From contig NZ_AP022616.1 of the NCBI RefSeq assembly GCF_010731115.1, positions 3,720,001-3,784,000 of the forward strand: a stretch of DNA of 64,000 bases, written 5' to 3'. Below the pieces are notes generated by a model. That model did no database searches, was not told the DNA's origin, and worked only from the letters and a program-made list of their open reading frames with translations. Each line of letters opens with the position of its first letter. Within the stretch, counting starts at the first letter, position 1. A program made the position numbers and the translations under genes. Shown here piece after piece: positions 40,013 to 50,090 of this stretch. This DNA is from Mycolicibacterium phocaicum (GTDB lineage: Bacteria > Actinomycetota > Actinomycetes > Mycobacteriales > Mycobacteriaceae).

Positions 40013-40178
40013 CGAACAGTCGCCCACACGTGGTGATACGGCTGCGACCGGTATCTATCGGTACCGCGCCGGCTAGCAAGCAAGATGCGTGCGCTTACCA
40101 GCGACGACCGTGCCCACCGGCATGACTCGTTCATGTCGGTGGCGAGTGCGGGCGTCACATAGTTGAGGAGATACAGCC

Positions 40179-40322
40179 GTGGCCAAGGGCAAGCGGACTT
40201 TCCAGCCGAACAACCGTCGTCGGGCCCGTGTGCACGGTTTCCGTCTGCGTATGCGGACCCGTGCCGGCCGCGCCATCGTGTCGGCACGTCGCGGCAAGGG
40301 CCGTCGCTCTCTCACTGCGTGA
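40179..40322 (+). CDS. rpmH: 50S ribosomal protein L34
   Basis: GTG start; the 47-residue product reads as L34, with [20 protein letters not shown], then [20 protein letters not shown]. It is extremely basic and of the standard length. GAGGAG about 8 bases upstream supports the start. First gene of the rpmH-rnpA-yidD-yidC-khpB-rsmG-parA-parB run. Confidence 0.98.
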   Translation: MAKGKRTFQPNNRRRARVHGFRLRMRTRAGRAIVSARRGKGRRSLTA

Positions 40323-40344
40323 CCTGACGCAGGATCGAAGCACC

Positions 40345-40722
40345 GTGCTTCCGGCTCGTAACCGGATGACGCGCTCGACAGACTTTCGAGTCACCGTGAG
40401 CCGCGGTGTGCGCTCGGCGCAACGGGATCTCGTGGTGCATTCACTGGCACCACGAGATTTTGGTGATGCCGATTCAAACACTGCGGATGCGCCGAAAGTC
40501 GGTCTCGTCGTAGGTAAATCGGTCGGCAACGCCGTCCAGCGGCACCGGGTGTCCCGTCAGCTCCGTCATGCCAGCCGGGATCTCCTGCCCGAACTGCAGT
40601 CCGGTGAGCTCCTGGTGATCCGGGCCCTGCCCGGCAGTCGAGAGGCGGCCACCGCCACGCTGCAGGACGAACTGCGAGTCGCAGTGCAGCGCGCTCACGC
40701 GAAGTCCGGATCCCGGCCATGA
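40345..40722 (+). CDS. rnpA: Ribonuclease P protein component
   Basis: From GTG 40345 the product has 125 residues: [20 protein letters not shown] at the start, the basic helix [16 protein letters not shown] (the RNR-type signature of the family) and [11 protein letters not shown] near the end. It binds the RNase P RNA for tRNA 5' processing. An in-frame extension overlapping rpmH is rejected. It lies 22 bases after rpmH and overlaps yidD by ATGA. Confidence 0.96.
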   Translation: MLPARNRMTRSTDFRVTVSRGVRSAQRDLVVHSLAPRDFGDADSNTADAPKVGLVVGKSVGNAVQRHRVSRQLRHASRDLLPELQSGELLVIRALPGSREAATATLQDELRVAVQRAHAKSGSRP

Positions 40723-40994
40723 GTCACCGGCTGGCCCGCGGGCTGATCTTTCTCATCGAGCTGTACCGCAACATGGTGTCGCCGATGCGTCTGCCCAGCT
40801 GCCGGTTCAGCCCCACCTGTAGCCAGTACGCCGTCGAGGCACTCACCGAACACGGATTGTTCCGCGGTTGTTGGCTGACGACGGTCCGGCTGGCCAAGTG
40901 TGGCCCGTGGCATCACGGGGGATGGGACCCCATCCCCGAAAGACGGTCCGCGGCAACCGCCGCGCAGTCAAGGAGCGATTCGCTTGTCTTTTAA
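40719..40994 (+). CDS. yidD: Membrane protein insertion efficiency factor YidD
   Basis: The 91-residue product matches YidD: an amphipathic start ([19 protein letters not shown]), [15 protein letters not shown] and [12 protein letters not shown], with the three conserved cysteines of the family. It assists YidC. ATG overlaps rnpA; its 3' end overlaps the yidC start by 11 bases. Confidence 0.95.
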   Translation: MSHRLARGLIFLIELYRNMVSPMRLPSCRFSPTCSQYAVEALTEHGLFRGCWLTTVRLAKCGPWHHGGWDPIPERRSAATAAQSRSDSLVF

Positions 40995-42051
40995 CTGGTT
41001 CAGTCTGGACTACATCTATTACCCGGTGTCGGGGATCATGTGGCTCTGGTACAAGCTTTTCGGCGCGATCCTGGGTGCGGAGAACTTCTTCGCCTGGGGC
41101 CTGTCGGTGATGTTCCTGGTCTTTTCCCTCCGTGCACTGCTGTACAAGCCGTTCGTCCGGCAGATCGAGACCACCCGGCAGATGCAGGAACTGCAGCCCC
41201 AGATCAAGGAGCTGCAGAAGAAGTACGGCAAGGATCGCCAGCGGCTCGCGCTCGAGATGCAGAAGCTGCAGAGCGAACACGGTTTCAACCCGCTCCTGGG
41301 CTGTCTGCCGATGCTGGCGCAGATTCCGGTGTTCCTGGGCCTGTTCCACGTGCTGCGCTCGTTCAACCGCACCGAGGGCGCCGGTATGGGTATCGGTGCC
41401 CAGGCGCTGTCCATCGAGCAGAACCGGTCGATCGGCAACTACTTCTTCAGTGCGACCGACGTCAGCCACTTCCTGAACACCGACCTGTTCGGTGCGCCGT
41501 TGGGCGCCACCATGATTCAGACCGGTGAGAGCCTCAAGGCGTTCGCGCACTTCGACCGCATGTCGGTGATCCTGGTGGGCATTCCGTTGATGATCGTCTC
41601 GGGTATCGCGACGCACATGAACAGCCGGGCCTCGGTGGCCCGGCAGAGTCTCGAAGCCCAGCAGAACCCCCAGACCCAGCTGATGAACAAGCTGGCGCTG
41701 TACGTGTTCCCGTTGGGCGTCGTGGTGTCCGGCCCGTTCCTGCCGATCGCCATCCTCATGTACTGGGTGGCCAACAACATCTGGACCTACGGTCAGCAGC
41801 ATGTGGTGTTCAACCGGATCGAAAAGCGTGAGGCGGAGGAGAAGGAACAGGCGATCGCACGCCGTTCCGCCAACGCCCCGGCACCCGGCGTGAAGCCGAA
41901 CCGGTCGAAGAAGGGCAATACACCGGCCGCCCCGGCGAGTTCGGGTACCGACGTCGAACAGACCGGTACGGAGCTGGACGGCACGACGGATTCCGGTGCC
42001 GCCGGCTCGAAGCCGGCCCCGGGCGCCAAGCCCAACAAGAAGAAGCGTTGA
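40984..42051 (+). CDS. yidC: Membrane protein insertase YidC
   Basis: A TTG start at 40984 is chosen because AGGAG lies 8 bases upstream and the next residues ([19 protein letters not shown]) match the usual actinobacterial beginning; frames back to 40900 lie in yidD. The product has 355 residues with the YidC core: an N-terminal helix, [40 protein letters not shown] and later helices near [16 protein letters not shown] basic C-terminal tail follows. It inserts membrane proteins with or without Sec. Confidence 0.96.
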   Translation: MSFNWFSLDYIYYPVSGIMWLWYKLFGAILGAENFFAWGLSVMFLVFSLRALLYKPFVRQIETTRQMQELQPQIKELQKKYGKDRQRLALEMQKLQSEHGFNPLLGCLPMLAQIPVFLGLFHVLRSFNRTEGAGMGIGAQALSIEQNRSIGNYFFSATDVSHFLNTDLFGAPLGATMIQTGESLKAFAHFDRMSVILVGIPLMIVSGIATHMNSRASVARQSLEAQQNPQTQLMNKLALYVFPLGVVVSGPFLPIAILMYWVANNIWTYGQQHVVFNRIEKREAEEKEQAIARRSANAPAPGVKPNRSKKGNTPAAPASSGTDVEQTGTELDGTTDSGAAGSKPAPGAKPNKKKR

Positions 42052-42109
42052 CCGGTCAGAGGGTAAAGACCCTGAGCGACGGCCGGTGCAAGAGGGAGAA
42101 GGCAGGGAT

Positions 42110-42661
42110 ATGACAGACACAGAAACGCAGGCGGAGGCCCCGGAATCAGAGGCCGCGACGACGGCTCCGGCCGCTCCTGCAAGCAAGAGCGACGATCTTG
42201 AAGAGCGCCTGGTCGCCGAAGGTGAGATCGCCGGCGACTACCTCGAGGAGCTCCTCGATCTGCTGGACTTCGATGGTGACATCGATCTGGATGTGGAAGG
42301 CGACCGCGCGGTCGTCAGCATCGACGGTGGCAACGACCTGAGCAAGCTGGTGGGTCGCAAGGGCGAGGTGCTGGACGCGCTCCAGGAGCTGACCCGGCTG
42401 GCCGTGCACCAGAAGACCGGCGAGCGCAGCCGGTTGATGCTGGACATCGCCCGGTGGCGTCGGCAGCGCCGTGACGAGTTGGCCGCGCTGGGCAAGAAGG
42501 TCGCCGAGCGCGTGCTGGCGTCGGGTGAGCGCGAAGAGCTGTCACCGATGACGCCGTTCGAGCGCAAGATCGTGCACGACGCGGTGGCGGCCGTGGACGG
42601 CGTCCACAGCGAGAGCGAGGGCGTCGAGCCGTCGCGCCGGGTGGTTGTTCTGCTCGATTGA
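42110..42661 (+). CDS. khpB: RNA-binding protein KhpB/Jag
   Basis: From ATG 42110 the 183-residue product has an acidic, Ala/Thr-rich N-terminus. A KH domain (about 75-115, LVGRKGEVLDALQELTRLAV) and a C-terminal R3H domain (ELSPMTPFERKIVHDAVAAV) follow. KhpB pairs with KhpA to bind RNA and affects cell elongation and division in other Gram-positive bacteria. It lies 58 bases after yidC. The Jag N-terminal domain is missing, as is usual for mycobacteria. Confidence 0.93.
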   Translation: MTDTETQAEAPESEAATTAPAAPASKSDDLEERLVAEGEIAGDYLEELLDLLDFDGDIDLDVEGDRAVVSIDGGNDLSKLVGRKGEVLDALQELTRLAVHQKTGERSRLMLDIARWRRQRRDELAALGKKVAERVLASGEREELSPMTPFERKIVHDAVAAVDGVHSESEGVEPSRRVVVLLD

Positions 42662-42670
42662 GCACCTTAA

Positions 42671-44430
<1,760 letters not shown>

Positions 44431-44432
44431 CG

Positions 44433-45458
44433 ATGTCGCAGCCGAAGAAGCGTAGCGGACTCGGTCGGGGGCTGGCGGCGCTCATCCCGACCGGCGCACC
44501 CGAGGACGGGCAGCAGGACACCTCGCTGCGAATGGGGTCTGCGGCTGCCGATGTGTTGATCGGCGGCGGTCCGGCCGCTCCGGTCAACGGCGCCGCCGCC
44601 GCGGAATCGGCCGCGGCCGCCAGGGCCGAAGCCGAGGCGATCGGCGCGGTGTACCGCGAGATCGAGCCGTCGGCCATCCAGCCGAACCCGCGCCAGCCAC
44701 GCAGCGTCTTCGACGCCGACGCGCTCGCGGAACTGGTGCACTCCATTCGCGAGTTCGGGCTCATGCAGCCCATCGTGGTGCGCGAGCTGAGCCAGCCGTC
44801 CGGGCCGCACCGCTATCAGCTGATCATGGGTGAACGGCGGTGGCGCGCCTCGCAGGAAGCCGGCCTGACGGCCATCCCGGCGATCGTCCGCGAGACCGCC
44901 GACGACAACATGCTGCGCGATGCGCTGCTCGAGAACATCCACCGGGTCCAGCTGAATCCGCTCGAAGAGGCATCGGCCTACCAGCAGCTGCTGGAGGAGT
45001 TCGACGTCACCCACGAGGAACTGGCGACCCGCATCGGTCGGTCGCGGCCGGTGATCACGAACATGATCCGGCTGCTGAAGCTGCCCATCGCGGTACAGCG
45101 CCGCGTTGCCGCCGGCGTGCTGTCGGCCGGCCACGCCCGTGCCCTGCTGGCGCTCGAAGGGGGACCGGAGAAGCAGGAGGAGCTCGCCGCCCGCATCGTG
45201 GCGGAGGGCCTGTCCGTCCGCGCAACCGAGGAAGCGGTCACCCTGGCCAACCGCGACGGTGACAAGCCGGCCCCGGCGCCGAAGCGCAAGCCGATCCAGA
45301 TGCCCGGTCTCCAGGATGTGGCCGAGCAGCTGTCGACCGCGTTCGACACGAAGGTCACGGTGAGCCTCGGCAAGCGCAAGGGCAAGATCGTCGTCGAGTT
45401 CGGCTCGGTCGACGATCTTCAGCGGATCGTCGAGCTGATGAAGACGGAACAGGGCTAA
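44433..45458 (+). CDS. parB: Chromosome partitioning protein ParB (Spo0J)
   Basis: The 341-residue protein starts with [20 protein letters not shown], which includes the ParA-stimulating basic region. The CTP-binding ParB domain (about 75-165) has [19 protein letters not shown] and [14 protein letters not shown]. The helix-turn-helix is [20 protein letters not shown], and a C-terminal dimerisation domain ends the protein. It loads at parS and slides as a CTP clamp. It lies 2 bases after parA. Confidence 0.97.
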   Translation: MSQPKKRSGLGRGLAALIPTGAPEDGQQDTSLRMGSAAADVLIGGGPAAPVNGAAAAESAAAARAEAEAIGAVYREIEPSAIQPNPRQPRSVFDADALAELVHSIREFGLMQPIVVRELSQPSGPHRYQLIMGERRWRASQEAGLTAIPAIVRETADDNMLRDALLENIHRVQLNPLEEASAYQQLLEEFDVTHEELATRIGRSRPVITNMIRLLKLPIAVQRRVAAGVLSAGHARALLALEGGPEKQEELAARIVAEGLSVRATEEAVTLANRDGDKPAPAPKRKPIQMPGLQDVAEQLSTAFDTKVTVSLGKRKGKIVVEFGSVDDLQRIVELMKTEQG

Positions 45459-45508
45459 CCGACCCGATTTTGGGGTTGCGACAACCCGACCGGGGACATG
45501 GCCTCGTT

Positions 45509-45529
45509 ACGTCACTGTGACAGTGACGT
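45509..45529. promoter_or_regulatory. 21-base perfect palindrome downstream of parB
   Basis: ACGTCACTGT, a central g, and ACAGTGACGT form a fully symmetric element of 10-base arms. It lies 51 bases after parB and 182 bases before the next gene start, close to parS site 3. It could be an operator or part of a terminator; no T run follows. Confidence 0.5.
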
Positions 45530-45563
45530 CTGAGGACGTGCGGGACGGGGAGGGGAACCGCGA

Positions 45564-45579
45564 TGTTTCACGTGGAACA
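45564..45579. promoter_or_regulatory. parS site 3
   Basis: TGTTTCACGTGGAACA differs from consensus at one base. It lies in the 232-base gap after parB. Confidence 0.9.
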
Positions 45580-45690
45580 GTTTGTTGTCCGGCCGCCGTC
45601 GATCCCGACTGAACAAATCGGGTCGACGGCGCCGGCGTCTTTTATCCTGGAAGGGCAGCCTGAGTCGGTCGGGCGGACGACGGGAGTCTG

Positions 45691-46449
45691 GTGACATCAC
45701 GAATCACGCCGCTGCGCCTCGAATCATTCGAGCGGCTGCCGAAGCATGCGCGGCGTTGTGTGTTCTGGGAAGTCGATCCGTCGGCGCTCGGGGACAGCGA
45801 CCATCTCAGTGACCCCGAGTTCGAGAAGGAAGCATGGCTGTCGATGGTCATGCTCGAATGGGGATCGTGCGGACAGCTCGCAGTGGCCTGCGACCCGGAC
45901 CGCGCCGAGGACCCCAACGATGACGCGCCCTGTCTGGGCTATGCGTTCTACGCGCCGCCCCGCGCGGTACCCCGGGCGGGCCGCTTTCCCACCGGACCGG
46001 TCAGCCCCGACGCGGTCCTGCTGACCACGATCGGTGTCGACTGCAGTGACGACGGCGACGCGTTGTCGCGCCACCTGATCGCCGCCGTCGTCGCCGATCT
46101 GGTTCGTCGTGGTGTGCGCGCGCTGGAGGCGTTCGGTCGCACCAGCGAGGTCGCCCAACTCGGTGGCGCGCAGGCCTGCCCGGCGGAGCTGGCGGCGACC
46201 GTCGAGGCATTCGGAGAGTGCGCTGTGGAGCAGTGCGTGATCGAGGCCGACTTCCTTCAGGACAACGGCTTCGAGATCGTCGCGCCGCATCCGTACTTCC
46301 CACGGCTGCGACTGGAACTCGAACAGGGCCTCGGCTGGAAGGCGGACGTCGAAGCGGCGCTGGAGCGACTGCTGGAGAGCAGCGCGTTGCAGCAGCCTGT
46401 CGGTGCGGTATCCAGCCCCGTGCTGTGGACGCCGCACACCGGTCGATAG
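45691..46449 (+). CDS. GNAT-like acetyltransferase (Rv3916c-like)
   Basis: The 252-residue cytoplasmic protein starts at GTG 45691. The middle (AVLLTTIGVDCSDDGDALSR, HLIAAVVADLVRRGVRALEA) and end (ECVIEADFLQDNGFEIVAPH, then PYFPRLRLELE) resemble the strand-helix core and the final strands of a GNAT fold, but the R/Q-x-x-G-x-G/A motif is not obvious. In M. tuberculosis an orthologous gene follows parB directly before cwlM; here about 6 kb separates it from cwlM. Confidence 0.72.
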   Translation: MTSRITPLRLESFERLPKHARRCVFWEVDPSALGDSDHLSDPEFEKEAWLSMVMLEWGSCGQLAVACDPDRAEDPNDDAPCLGYAFYAPPRAVPRAGRFPTGPVSPDAVLLTTIGVDCSDDGDALSRHLIAAVVADLVRRGVRALEAFGRTSEVAQLGGAQACPAELAATVEAFGECAVEQCVIEADFLQDNGFEIVAPHPYFPRLRLELEQGLGWKADVEAALERLLESSALQQPVGAVSSPVLWTPHTGR

Positions 46450-46476
46450 GGGAGCGGGCCTCCACGGTGAACACGC

Positions 46477-47436
46477 GTGGCTGACGTCCCGCCGATGCCC
46501 GGCGACTGCGGGCTGCTCGACGTCGGTGACGGCAACCGGATGTACTGGGAGACCCACGGCAACCCCGCGGGTGCGCCGGTCCTCATCGTTCACGGCGGCC
46601 CAGGCGCCGGTAGGTCCCGCCGCGCTCATAAGCAGTTCGAGCCCGAACTGTTCCGCATCGTGCTCTTCGATCAACGCGGATGCGGCGACAGCGTGCCCAG
46701 CGCCGCGGATCCGTCGACCGACATGTCGTGCAATACGACCGCGCATCTGCTCGCCGACATGGAAGCGCTTCGTCGTCATCTGGGGATCGATCGGTGGCTG
46801 CTGTACGGCGGCTCGTGGGCGTCGACGTTGATCCTCGCCTACGCGCAGCGGCATCCGGATCGCGTGACCGGGGTCGTGCTGATCGGCGTGACGATGACGC
46901 GGCCGCAGGAGGTGGACTGGTTGTACCGCGGTCTCCGGCTGGTGCGCCCCGCCGAGTGGCAGCGGTTCCGTGACGGCGTGCCCGAAGCGGATCGGGACGG
47001 GAATCTCGTCGAGGCCTATCGCCGGTTGATGGAGCATCCCGATCCCGCCGTGCGTGAGCAGGCGGCGCGGGACTGGTGTGCGTGGGAGGACGCCGCGATC
47101 GCCCACGAGACGTTGGGGAAGCCCGGCCAGTACTCGGCCAAGATCGACGCCGACCGTATGGCCTTCGTCCGGATCTGCACGCACTACTTCGCGCACACGG
47201 CGTGGTTGGAGGATGGCCAACTGCTGCGGGATGCGCATCGATTGGACGGCATACCCGGCGTGCTGATCCACGGTCGCCTCGACCTGTCAGCGCCCGTCCG
47301 GACGGCCTGGGAACTGGCTCAGGCATGGCCTGGCGCCGAGCTCAGAATCATCGAGGACTCAGGCCACACCGGTAGCCCGGCGATGGCGGCGGCGATCGCA
47401 GAAGCCGTCGAACGGTTAACTCCGCCGCGGAGCTGA
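46477..47436 (+). CDS. Proline iminopeptidase-like alpha/beta hydrolase (S33)
   Basis: The 319-residue protein has LIVHGGPGAGRSRRAHKQFE, the oxyanion motif HGGPG, FDQRGCGDS, the nucleophile serine in LLYGGSWASTL and the later acid and base in IHGRLDLSAPV and IEDSGHTGSP. This is the S33 prolyl iminopeptidase layout, which removes N-terminal proline from peptides. GTG start at 46477; an ATG at 46495 is possible. It is 27 bases after the GNAT-like gene. Confidence 0.85.
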   Translation: MADVPPMPGDCGLLDVGDGNRMYWETHGNPAGAPVLIVHGGPGAGRSRRAHKQFEPELFRIVLFDQRGCGDSVPSAADPSTDMSCNTTAHLLADMEALRRHLGIDRWLLYGGSWASTLILAYAQRHPDRVTGVVLIGVTMTRPQEVDWLYRGLRLVRPAEWQRFRDGVPEADRDGNLVEAYRRLMEHPDPAVREQAARDWCAWEDAAIAHETLGKPGQYSAKIDADRMAFVRICTHYFAHTAWLEDGQLLRDAHRLDGIPGVLIHGRLDLSAPVRTAWELAQAWPGAELRIIEDSGHTGSPAMAAAIAEAVERLTPPRS

Positions 47437-47442
47437 TGCGGC

Positions 47443-47458
47443 GGTTCCACGTGAAACA
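47443..47458. promoter_or_regulatory. parS-like site 4
   Basis: GGTTCCACGTGAAACA matches 14 of 16 consensus bases. It lies just after the iminopeptidase stop, 1.9 kb from site 3. Confidence 0.65.
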
Positions 47459-47631
47459 TCGGCCAAGCCGACGGAAGTCAGCGGGGCCCGCAGCACCGAA
47501 CACCCGTGCGTGAAGGCAGCCCGCACGTCCTCGACGCGAGCGACCTCCGCATCGCCCCAGTAGCGCGGTGCGGAGGTCGGGCAGGGGAGGAGAGCCGAAT
47601 GCAGCACCCCGACGCATTCACACCGAGCGGC

Positions 47632-47970
47632 CTACTGGCCGTCCAGCAGTTGGACGATGCGTGCGCGGCGGAGATTCAGGTCGCCGATGCGGGTATCCAT
47701 CTCGGCCAGTGTCTGCCTGATGGCGGCGGCGATGGCCGGGCACATGTCGACCGTGCTGCCGTCGATGCAGGGCAGTAACTGTCGAATGGTGCGTACGCCG
47801 AAACCGGTGTCGATCAGCATCCGGGTCCGGCGCACATCTTCCACGGTGTCGGCGGGGTAGTCGCGGTAACCGTTGGACCGGCGTTGCGGTGCAATGAGAC
47901 CCTGAGCCTCGTAGTAGCGCAGCGACCTGACCGAACTGCCGGTTGCCGCCGCTTCTTCACCGATCCGCAC
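47632..47970 (-). CDS. MerR family transcriptional regulator
   Basis: The start GTG at 47970 has AGGAG 6 bases upstream and gives 112 residues; longer frames overlap the promoter. The N-terminal winged helix-turn-helix reads VRIGEEAAATGSSVRSLRYY, E-A-Q-G-L-I-A-P-Q-R-R, NGYRDYPADTVEDV, and a dimerisation helix with a cysteine-containing CIDGSTVDMC loop follows. It is divergent from the alpha/beta hydrolase gene and probably controls it through the 47987-48016 promoter. Confidence 0.88.
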   Translation of the reverse strand: MRIGEEAAATGSSVRSLRYYEAQGLIAPQRRSNGYRDYPADTVEDVRRTRMLIDTGFGVRTIRQLLPCIDGSTVDMCPAIAAAIRQTLAEMDTRIGDLNLRRARIVQLLDGQ

Positions 47971-47986
47971 GCGAGCTCCTCTTGGG

Positions 47987-48016
47987 TTGACCTTGACGCT
48001 GATGTCAGGGTTTAAC
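47987..48016 (+). promoter_or_regulatory. MerR-type promoter of the hydrolase-MFS operon
   Basis: TTGACC (47987) and TTTAAC (48011) are separated by 18 bases. The dyad ACCTTGAC-gctgat-GTCAGGGT fills the spacer, a layout typical of MerR-activated promoters. The expected start point is within a few bases of the ATG at 48025, so the mRNA would be nearly leaderless. Confidence 0.7.
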
Positions 48017-48024
48017 TTCGCCGC

Positions 48025-48807
48025 ATGCCCAACGATTCCCTGCTTTCCACGCTGACGGTCACCCGCGTCGGCTCCGGTCCCGCCCTGCTTCTCGCGCATG
48101 GAGCAGGGGGCTGCGTCGCGCTGAATTTCAGCCAACTCATGGACGAGATGGCCGGCGAGCGAACGTTGATCGGCGTGGACTATCCGGGTTCGGGAGGCAG
48201 TCCCTTGACCGCGAATTCCTACCGCGTCGACGATCTGGCTGACGCGATCGTTGACGCCGGGCGGGCGGCCGGCTTCGACCGATTCCCCATACTCGGGCTA
48301 TCGCTGGGCTCCGCGGTTGCCATCACGGCGGCACTCCGTCATCCCGAGACCGTCAGCGCCTTGGTCCTGACTGTGGGCTTCGCACACGCCGATCCGCAGT
48401 TGCGGTTGGTTGTCGATGTCTGGCGCTATCTGGCCGCACACGACCGCGACATCCTGGCGCGGTTCCTGACAACAGTGTCGTCGCCGTCGGCGTTCGACGA
48501 GACCGGCAATCTCGACGACATCGTGGCCAACGTCCGTGCGAGCATTCCGGTCGGCAGTCCGCAGCAGGCTGCACTGGCCGCCGAAATCGACCTCCGTGAC
48601 CGTCTCGCGGAGGTCGTGATCCCGACGTTGGTCGTGGCGGCGGGTGGGGACCGCATCGTGCAGCCGTCCTCCACTCGCGCTCTGGCAGCGGGCATTCCTG
48701 GCTCAGTCCTGATGGAATATCCAGACGCGGGTCACATCTTCACACCGGACGAGGGGCGGACATGGATCTCCGATATCCGGACGTTTCTGCTGGCGCACAA
48801 CCTGTGA
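48025..48807 (+). CDS. Alpha/beta hydrolase
   Basis: The 260-residue protein has LLLAHGAGGCVALNFSQLMD, GVDYPGSGGSP, the nucleophile serine in ILGLSLGSAVAITAAL, and the catalytic acid and histidine in VVAAGGDRIVQPS and DAGHIFTPDEG. No ribosome binding site precedes the ATG, consistent with a leaderless transcript. It couples by a GTGA overlap to the MFS transporter, under the divergent MerR regulator. The substrate may be the compound that the pump exports. Confidence 0.85.
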   Translation: MPNDSLLSTLTVTRVGSGPALLLAHGAGGCVALNFSQLMDEMAGERTLIGVDYPGSGGSPLTANSYRVDDLADAIVDAGRAAGFDRFPILGLSLGSAVAITAALRHPETVSALVLTVGFAHADPQLRLVVDVWRYLAAHDRDILARFLTTVSSPSAFDETGNLDDIVANVRASIPVGSPQQAALAAEIDLRDRLAEVVIPTLVVAAGGDRIVQPSSTRALAAGIPGSVLMEYPDAGHIFTPDEGRTWISDIRTFLLAHNL

Positions 48808-49937
48808 CGGACGGGTGGCACTGGCGGGTGGCCGTACTGTCTGCCGCCGCCTTCGTCTACCTCGCCGCGGAGATGTTTCCGGTCGGCGTCGTCCCGCAGA
48901 TCGCCGACGGACTGCACACGACAGTGCCCGCTGCTGGCCTGCTGGTGGGTGTGTACGCGGTGGCTGCTGGTGCGGCAATCATCCCGGTGGCTTTGGCGAC
49001 CCGTCGCGTCGAGCATCGCGTCATGCTCACCGCCGCCTTGGCTTCGCTGTCGTTGTCGCAACTGCTGCTGGCCGTCGCTCCGACGCCCGGGTGGGCGGTC
49101 TTCGCCCGGGTCGTCGGCGCGGTTTTGCATGGTTCGGTGTGGTCCCTGGCGCCGGTGCTTGCCAGTGCCCTCGCACCGGCCGGCCGTGCGGGGCAGGCGA
49201 CCGCGCTGGTGTTCGTCGGGGCAGCGCTGGGGTTGGCTGCGGGATCGCCGCTTACCACGCAGCTTTCCCTACTCATCGGGTGGAGAGCCGCGTCTCTGGT
49301 GCTGGCGGCGCTTGCCTTGATCTTGGCGGCGGCGATTGCGGTCCTGGTTCCCCGCCATATCGGTCGTACCATGGCGGCGCCGGCCGCCGGCCGATCCTGG
49401 GAGCCGCACACTGTCGCGGCGGTCTGCGTACTGACGCTGCTGGTGGTGACCGCCGCCTATGCGCCGTATTCTTTCATCACGGTGTTGGCCGGCGACATCG
49501 GGATCCCGGCGGCCGGCCGCCCGGTTCTGCTCCTGGGCTATGGCGGTGCCGCGCTGACTGCGGTCGTCGTCGCCGGACGATTGCTCGACCGACACCGCTA
49601 CGCTGTCGTGGTCGCGGCCCTGACGGGTCTGTTGATTGCATTCGCGACGCTGAGCCTGACTGGCTCGCGGGGGTTGTTCGTCGCGGCAGTTCTGTTGTGG
49701 GGAGCGGCCTTTGCGTGTTGGGCGCCGGCGATGCAGACGATCCTCATCAAGCGTTGCCCCAACGCCGCATTCGCGTCCTATCTGTACGTGCTGGCGTTTC
49801 AAGTCGGGATCTTCTCCGGCGCCTGGGCGGGAGCGCAGCTCGTGGCCTCAGACGCGGTGGCATCGCTGACAGTGCTCGCGCTGATCGGTATCGGGTGCGC
49901 GTCACCGGTGGCGGTGTTGGCCCGACGGTGGTTGTGA
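48804..49937 (+). CDS. MFS transporter, DHA1-like efflux permease
   Basis: The GTG at 48804 overlaps the hydrolase stop by GTGA; the longer frame from 48762 overlaps that gene. The 377-residue product has about twelve hydrophobic helices, the AEMFPVGVVPQIADGL start of AraJ-like exporters, a loop motif near ATRRVEHRV, and the second half beginning near AAVCVLTLLVVTAAYAPYSF. MerR control and hydrolase coupling suggest drug or metabolite resistance. Confidence 0.85.
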   Translation: MTDGWHWRVAVLSAAAFVYLAAEMFPVGVVPQIADGLHTTVPAAGLLVGVYAVAAGAAIIPVALATRRVEHRVMLTAALASLSLSQLLLAVAPTPGWAVFARVVGAVLHGSVWSLAPVLASALAPAGRAGQATALVFVGAALGLAAGSPLTTQLSLLIGWRAASLVLAALALILAAAIAVLVPRHIGRTMAAPAAGRSWEPHTVAAVCVLTLLVVTAAYAPYSFITVLAGDIGIPAAGRPVLLLGYGGAALTAVVVAGRLLDRHRYAVVVAALTGLLIAFATLSLTGSRGLFVAAVLLWGAAFACWAPAMQTILIKRCPNAAFASYLYVLAFQVGIFSGAWAGAQLVASDAVASLTVLALIGIGCASPVAVLARRWL

Positions 49938-50090
49938 TCGGGAGAACCAATTCCGGTGAGCGATATCGGGGGATTTCCAAGTCGGAACACCCGCCAGTGG
50001 GGCCCGAATCACGATGACCCAGGACCAACCGGAACAAGCGTCACGTGACGCCATGCCGCACTTGCCCTTCAACCGCGGGGCAGCCCGGCT

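Larger units (their letters stand above)
39585..40178. other. dnaA-rpmH intergenic regulatory region
   Basis: About 590 bases without a credible gene; small frames are inconsistent in both strands. It carries the dnaA promoter on one side and the rpmH promoter on the other, plus the clustered DnaA boxes at 39640-39672. The long untranslated leaders implied for both genes are typical for mycobacteria. Confidence 0.7.
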
